From contig NZ_AUIV01000001.1 of NCBI RefSeq assembly GCF_000423885.1, positions 140,297 to 204,296 on the forward strand: 64,000 nt of DNA, given 5' to 3'. This DNA comes from Thermomonas fusca DSM 15424. Its GTDB lineage: Bacteria; Pseudomonadota; Gammaproteobacteria; Xanthomonadales; Xanthomonadaceae. Made by a program: the position numbers and the translations under genes. Of this stretch, positions 59,820-64,000 are shown in pieces. A model generated the notes under the pieces. That model was given only the letters and a program-made list of their open reading frames with translations. It was not told the DNA's origin and searched no databases. The first letter of the stretch is position 1, and every line of letters starts with the position of its first letter.

Positions 59820-61727
59820 TCAGCCCGCGCGCACCGCCGCGAGAATGCTCCCGTCCGCCACCATCGCCACGGCAGTGGCCACTTCGCCATCCAGCGCGCG
59901 GTCGCGGTCCAAGTAGGGAATACGAGCGCGGATCGCGGCGTGGGCGATGGCGACCGCCCTGCCCGGCTGGTATTCGCCGGAACGCGCGAGTTGTTCGCGC
60001 AGCGCATCGACTTCATCGAGGAAGCCCGTACGCTCGGCAGCATCGGGCAGCGGGCCGCCGCCGACCTTTGCCGCGAAACCGGCAGCATCGGCGCGGCGGG
60101 CCAGTTCGCGGGCGGCGTTGATCATGTCGCGGCGCAGGTCCAACGCCTGAGCGGCGGTGAACAGCTCCAGCCCCAGCACCTTCCCCAGGTCCTGCGCCAT
60201 CGCCAGCACGTGGCGTGCCTCGTTGGCACCCATCGATACGTGGTCTTCCGCGTTGGCAGAGGTCGGGATGGAATACACCGAGGCCGGCATCGCGCGGCTG
60301 GCGAGGTCGTTGACGATGGCCGCGGCGGTGTACTGCACGATCATGTGGCCGGACTCGGTGCCATCCTCGTTGCCGATCAGGAACGGCGGCAAACCGTCAT
60401 TGGTGGCGGGATCGACCAGTTTGTTGAGGCGGCGCTCGCTGATCGAGGCCAGCACCGGGATCGCCGCCTTCAGGTAGCTCATCGCCAGCGCCAGCGGCAT
60501 GCCGTGGAAGTGGCCGGCGGAGATCACCTGCTCTTCCACGAACGCCGCGCCGGTCTTGTCCGGGAACACCAGCGGGTTGTCGGTCACCGAATTGAGTTCG
60601 ACTTCCAGCACCCGCTTGGCCTGTTCCAGCGCATCGCGCACCGCGCCGTGCACCTGCGGGATGCAGCGCAGCGAATAGCTGTCCTGCGGCTGGTGCTTCT
60701 TGCCGCCGCGGAACGGCAGGAAACGCTGGTAGAACTTCTCGCGGCCGTGGCGCTGGGCGAAGCCCACCCAGTCCCAACCGATGTCGAAGCCCAGCGCTTG
60801 CAGCGACGGGCTGTCCCAGCTGCCCGGCTGCCATTGGCGGAACTTCGGCACCAGGTGGTAGGCGATGTCCGACAGAGTGGAGCCGTCCAGCAGGCGCAGC
60901 AGGTTGGCGGCTGTCTGCACCTGCCCCGGATGCGGGCGCAGCGCGTGCACCTCCGGCGCGAACGCGCCGAGGCGGCCGGCGAAAGCGTCGATGGTCATCG
61001 CCGCGGCCAGATCTGCGGTGTCCAGCAGGTCTTCCAGCAGCTGGACCGCCAGCACGCCGGTGGCCAGCATCTGCGCAGTGCCGTTGTTCAGCGCCAGGCC
61101 TTCCTTGTAGGACAGCTCGACCGGCTGCAGGCCCTTGCGCGCCAGCGCATCGGCGCCCGGCATGCGCTGGCCATCGACGAAGGCTTCGCCGCCGCCCAGC
61201 AGCACGATGGCCAGGTGCGACAGCGGCGCAAGATCACCCGAAGCGCCCACCGAGCCCAGCTGCGGCACCACCGGCACGATGCCGGCATTGAGCATCGCGG
61301 CCAGCGCCTGCAGCGTCTGCACGCGGATGCCGGAATGGCCACGCAGCAGGGTATTGATGCGGATGCACAGCATTGCCCGCACCACGTCCGGCGCAAACGG
61401 CTCGCCCACGCAGACCGCGTGGGTGACGATCAGGTTGCGCTGCAGTTCGATATGCGGCGGCTGGCCAGACCGGGCCGCGCCCGGCAGTTCATCGCGCAGA
61501 CGGTGGCTCCCGAGCAGCTTGTCGGCGTTGCTGCCGAAGCCGGTGGAAATACCGTAGATCGGCTCCTGCTTCGCCACCTGCTGCAGCAGGAACTCGGCGG
61601 CGTGCGCCACCCGCTCCAGCGCCTGCGCATCCAGCGTCACCTGCGCGCCGCGCGCCACCTGCACCAGCTGCGCGCGGGTCAGCGACACGCCATCCAACTT
61701 CACCGCAGCCTTCGCCACATCATCCAT
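59820..61727 (-). CDS. hutH: histidine ammonia-lyase with an internal insertion
   Basis: A 635-residue lyase that turns histidine into urocanate. The MIO cofactor triad Ala-Ser-Gly is at 162-164 in GSVGASGDLAPLSHLA. Histidine-type selectors are present: IYGISTGFG, NLIVTHAVCVGE with its histidine, SYSLRCIPQVHG and NAEDHVSMG with the glutamate. HutH is normally about 510 residues; here about 65 extra residues (roughly 282-346, from STLSDIAYHLVPKFRQWQPG to FLPFRGGKKHQ) lie just before SYSLRC, and other extensions make up the rest. The frame is intact, so it is not a frameshift. Its start overlaps the hisS stop as TGATG. No other hut gene is in the window. Confidence 0.88.
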   Translation of the reverse strand: MDDVAKAAVKLDGVSLTRAQLVQVARGAQVTLDAQALERVAHAAEFLLQQVAKQEPIYGISTGFGSNADKLLGSHRLRDELPGAARSGQPPHIELQRNLIVTHAVCVGEPFAPDVVRAMLCIRINTLLRGHSGIRVQTLQALAAMLNAGIVPVVPQLGSVGASGDLAPLSHLAIVLLGGGEAFVDGQRMPGADALARKGLQPVELSYKEGLALNNGTAQMLATGVLAVQLLEDLLDTADLAAAMTIDAFAGRLGAFAPEVHALRPHPGQVQTAANLLRLLDGSTLSDIAYHLVPKFRQWQPGSWDSPSLQALGFDIGWDWVGFAQRHGREKFYQRFLPFRGGKKHQPQDSYSLRCIPQVHGAVRDALEQAKRVLEVELNSVTDNPLVFPDKTGAAFVEEQVISAGHFHGMPLALAMSYLKAAIPVLASISERRLNKLVDPATNDGLPPFLIGNEDGTESGHMIVQYTAAAIVNDLASRAMPASVYSIPTSANAEDHVSMGANEARHVLAMAQDLGKVLGLELFTAAQALDLRRDMINAARELARRADAAGFAAKVGGGPLPDAAERTGFLDEVDALREQLARSGEYQPGRAVAIAHAAIRARIPYLDRDRALDGEVATAVAMVADGSILAAVRAG

Positions 61728-63106
61728 CACGCTTTCCCCGCCGCGCTGCGCAGCTGCTCGCGTTCCACCAGCAGGGCCGCGGCCAGCTCGGCCTCCGCCA
61801 CCTCGAACTGTTCGCCGCGACGCAGGTCCTTGACTGTGACCACGCCGCGCGCGGCCTCGTCCTCGCCGCGCATCACCACGAAGCGGATCCCGGCCTTGTC
61901 GGCGTACTGGAACTGCTTGGCCAGCTTGCGCGGCTCCAGCTGGGTTTCGACATTCAGTCCTGCCGCGCGCAGCCGCTGCGACAGCGCCAGAGCATGCGCA
62001 AGCCCGGCGTCATCCAGCAGCGCCACCAGCACGTCGACCGAACTGTCGGCGGTGCCCACCAGGCCGGCGTCCTGCAGCTGGTAGAACAGCCGGGTCAGGC
62101 CGATGGAAATGCCCACGCCCGGCAGCTTCGATTTGGTGTAGTGGCCGGCCAGGTTCTCGTAGCGGCCGCCGGAGCAGATCGAGCCGATCTGCGGATAGGC
62201 GTCGAGGGTGGTCTCGTAGACGATGCCGGTGTAGTAATCCAGCCCGCGCGCGATCGACAGGTTCAGCGCGTAGCGCGACTCCGCCACGCCCAGCGCCTTG
62301 AGCTGGTCGAGGATGGTGCGCAGTTCCTCGCGGCCTTCGTCGAACAGCGGCGTACCCGCGCCCAGCGCGTCGAGCTTGGCCAGCGCGTCGGCATGGCCCT
62401 GCGAGCGCACCTGCGAGAACGCCATCAACTTGTCGATGACCTCGCCGGCCAGCCCGAAGCCCTCGCCCGCCAGGGTTTCGCGCACGGCGTCCGCGCCGCG
62501 CTTGTCCAGCTTGTCCAGCTCGCGCAGCACCAGCAGTTGCGCCTCGCCTTCGATGCCCAGACCTTCGAAATAGCCGCGCAGCAGCTTGCGATGGTTGAAC
62601 TGGATGGTGAACTCGCCGATCGCCAGGCGCTCGAACACCGCCGCGATCACCGCCGGGATCTCGGCGTCGAAGCGAGGCGACAGCGCATCCTTGCCGATCA
62701 CGTCGATGTCGCACTGGTAGAACTCGCGGAAGCGCCCGCGCTGGGCGCGTTCGCCGCGGTACACGCGCTGCATCTGGTAGCGCCGGAACGGGAACGCGAG
62801 GTCGTGCTCGTGCTCGGCCACGTAGCGCGCCAGCGGCACGGTGAGGTCGAAGCGCAGCGCCAGCTCCGGCAGGCCATCGGACACTTTTTCAAGCGCGCCG
62901 GTCGATTGGACGAAGTACACCTGCCGCTCGGTTTCGCCGCCGGACTTGGTCAGCAGCACCTCCGACAGTTCCATCACCGGCGTTTCCACCGGCAGGAAGC
63001 CGAAGCGCTCGAAGGTCTGGCGGATGGTGTCGAGCATCCGCTGGAACGCGATCTGGTCGCGCGGCAGCAGCTCCATGACCCCGGTGGGGGTGCGTGGCTT
63101 GATCAC
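61727..63106 (-). CDS. hisS: histidyl-tRNA synthetase
   Basis: A 459-residue class II synthetase. It starts with GTG (GTG ATC AAG) in the conserved IKPRTPTGVMELLPRDQIAF. Motif 2 is FPFRRYQMQRVYRGERAQRG-like with FREFYQCDIDVIG; the histidine-specific loop LARGLDYYTGIVYE and GSICSGGRYENL follow, and motif 3 is GVGISIGLTRL. The C-terminal anticodon domain (about 365-459) is present. A TAAACT -10-like hexamer lies at 63136-63141. Confidence 0.96.
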   Translation of the reverse strand: MIKPRTPTGVMELLPRDQIAFQRMLDTIRQTFERFGFLPVETPVMELSEVLLTKSGGETERQVYFVQSTGALEKVSDGLPELALRFDLTVPLARYVAEHEHDLAFPFRRYQMQRVYRGERAQRGRFREFYQCDIDVIGKDALSPRFDAEIPAVIAAVFERLAIGEFTIQFNHRKLLRGYFEGLGIEGEAQLLVLRELDKLDKRGADAVRETLAGEGFGLAGEVIDKLMAFSQVRSQGHADALAKLDALGAGTPLFDEGREELRTILDQLKALGVAESRYALNLSIARGLDYYTGIVYETTLDAYPQIGSICSGGRYENLAGHYTKSKLPGVGISIGLTRLFYQLQDAGLVGTADSSVDVLVALLDDAGLAHALALSQRLRAAGLNVETQLEPRKLAKQFQYADKAGIRFVVMRGEDEAARGVVTVKDLRRGEQFEVAEAELAAALLVEREQLRSAAGKA

Positions 63107-63206
63107 GGTGGGGCTCCGATGGCGCGGAAAACCGCTAGTTTAGCGGGCGCGGCCGCCGCGCCGAAGGTCGGAAACGGCATAACGGCACGGAATGCGTCAA
63201 AGGGAC

Positions 63207-63235
63207 TTGCCGAGGCGAGGACATGTCCCTAAAAT
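63207..63235 (+). promoter_or_regulatory. promoter of the tRNA-Pro gene
   Basis: TTGCCG (63207-63212), a 17-base spacer and TAAAAT (63230-63235), followed by a GC-rich discriminator (GCGCGG) typical of stringently controlled stable-RNA promoters. The tRNA begins 15 bases further. Confidence 0.7.
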
Positions 63236-63250
63236 GCGCGGCTCAGCTGT

Positions 63251-63327
<77 letters not shown>

Positions 63328-63348
63328 ATGAAATCAAGTTGTTGCATG

Positions 63349-63373
63349 AAACCGGCCGCGAGCCGGTTTTTTG
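63349..63373 (+). terminator. Rho-independent terminator after tRNA-Pro
   Basis: AACCGGC, loop CGCGA, GCCGGTT and a T run. It lies about 20 bases after the tRNA. Confidence 0.88.
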
Positions 63374-63437
63374 TTGTCCCGCCCGCCGCCGGCAGGATGA
63401 TCCAGCGCGGTGGGTCACCATCGCGGCCCTGCGCGGC

Positions 63438-64000
63438 TTACTGCTCCCGCTTGCCCGCCGGGATCGTCAACAGGATCGAGGCGATCGCCGCCACCACCAT
63501 CAGCAGGTTGAAGCCCAGCGCGACCATCGCCGCCTCGCGGATGGCCAGATTGTCGGTGCGCCCCTGGAAAGTGATCACGCCTTCCAGCCACTGCGCGCCA
63601 CTGCCCGACGGGCCGAGCGCGGTGAAGATCGCGCCCGAGATCGCCACACCCAGCGCCGCGCCCAGCGAGGACGCCATCTTGTAGATGCCCGCGCCGGAGC
63701 CGGACTGGGCCATCGGCAGGCTGGACAGCGCCGCGTCGGTGGAGGGCGTGGCATAGAACGCCAGCCCCAGGCCGAACAGGGTGTAGCCGACGATGGCCAG
63801 CAGGCGGTAGGTGTCCAGCATCACCTGGGTGGGCATCAGCAGCGCGATGGCCAGCGCGGTGATCATGCAGCCCCACACCATCGGCCGGCGCGGCCCGAAG
63901 CGCTGCAGCAGCTTCTCGCCCACGCGGATGAAGGCGATGATCGCGATCGCATAGCCCAGGGTCAGCAGGCCGGCCTGCTGCGCGCTGAGGCCACCGCCCA
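63438..64000 (-). CDS. MFS transporter, C-terminal part
   Basis: The gene enters from the right edge, with 187 codons in the window, and ends at TAA. It shows the last helices of a major-facilitator protein: GLLTLGYAIAIIAFIRVGEK, the loop RFGPRRPMVWG, then LAIVGYTLFGLGLAFYATPS, SGSGAGIYKMASSLGAALGV with ISGAIFTAL, and a final hydrophobic MVALGFNLLMVVAAIASILL. The SGxGAGxYKMASSLGAALGVA block is typical of DHA2 (EmrB/QacA-like) drug exporters. The substrate and the start are outside the window. Confidence 0.85.
   Translation of the reverse strand, partial: GGGLSAQQAGLLTLGYAIAIIAFIRVGEKLLQRFGPRRPMVWGCMITALAIALLMPTQVMLDTYRLLAIVGYTLFGLGLAFYATPSTDAALSSLPMAQSGSGAGIYKMASSLGAALGVAISGAIFTALGPSGSGAQWLEGVITFQGRTDNLAIREAAMVALGFNLLMVVAAIASILLTIPAGKREQ

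Noticed and set aside
60685..60885. hutH extra length considered as a frameshift or gene fusion
   Set aside because: The frame is continuous and HutH motifs resume in register after the insert.
59757..62084. 775-codon open frame on the plus strand opposite hutH and hisS
   Set aside because: It is the reverse-strand shadow of two clear genes with conserved catalytic motifs; its product is Arg/His/Gln-rich with no recognisable domain.

Overview
The window is GC-rich, densely packed chromosomal DNA from a gammaproteobacterium. The best fit is the Xanthomonadaceae (Lysobacteraceae). This rests on gene families and neighbourhoods: S-methyl-5'-thioinosine phosphorylase next to nagZ, a TrpR-like YerC/HisR regulator at the head of a compact his operon, SerA divergent from a D-2-hydroxyglutarate-dehydrogenase-like flavoprotein, a split leucine-degradation cluster, and short Ala-rich lipoproteins. 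I cannot fix genus or species without a search. Most of the sequence is core metabolism. One accessory island (about 30.1-36.3 kb) stands out.

Layout. 1-5.5 kb (minus strand): the start of a class I-like ribonucleotide reductase alpha subunit behind a cobalamin riboswitch, an Sfp-type phosphopantetheinyl transferase, a small exported protein, clpA and clpS. 5.5-8.2 kb (plus): a YbjN-like exported protein, nudJ-like, mnmA, hflD. 8.3-11.3 kb (minus): a subtilisin-like autotransporter with a lipoprotein signal. 11.4-13.6 kb (plus): thiolase and two Ala-rich lipoproteins. 13.7-18.4 kb (minus): a cold-shock protein and a five-gene operon for thioinosine phosphorylase, a purine phosphoribosyltransferase, NagZ, a CYTH protein and RlmD. 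18.4-21.6 kb (plus): liuB-type carboxylase subunit, bactofilin, zinc-ribbon protein, third Ala-rich lipoprotein. 21.6-24.0 kb (minus): feoA-feoB-small Cys-rich membrane protein under a Fur-box-like site. 24.1-30.1 kb (plus): liuC, liuD, liuE, an acetyltransferase, a type II hydroxyacyl-CoA dehydrogenase, a small membrane protein and EfpL.

30.1-36.3 kb (plus) is a defence-type island: a ParDE-like toxin-antitoxin pair followed by a type III restriction-modification locus (mod-res) with a RhuM-family gene between the two subunits. The genes overlap by 4 bases, and the middle of mod falls to much lower GC than its surroundings. 36.3-44.2 kb: an acetyltransferase, a DUF4105/DUF2388 envelope pair, a D-2-hydroxyacid dehydrogenase divergent from serA, a NUDIX protein and an amino-acid permease. 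44.3-47.9 kb (plus): an aldolase-type protein, then mtnB-mtnD-mtnC and an EamA transporter. 48.0-51.3 kb: a phosphoesterase and a diguanylate cyclase. 51.3-58.7 kb (minus): the complete histidine biosynthesis operon hisR-G-D-C-B-H-A-F-IE, with a palindromic operator in the regulator's promoter. 58.9-63.1 kb: a thioredoxin-like exported protein, a long histidine ammonia-lyase coupled to hisS. 63.2-64.0 kb: tRNA-Pro(CGG) and the end of an MFS transporter.

How the parts work together. Methionine salvage is represented by the thioinosine phosphorylase near 14 kb and mtnB/D/C near 45-47 kb. Leucine degradation is represented by liuB and liuC-D-E with a thiolase. SerA and the 2-hydroxyacid dehydrogenase probably form a serine-synthesis/2-hydroxyglutarate-recycling pair. 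No CRISPR array, rRNA, insertion sequence or transposase was seen. The only stretch over 300 bases without a gene is 1205-1640, which holds the riboswitch and its leader.
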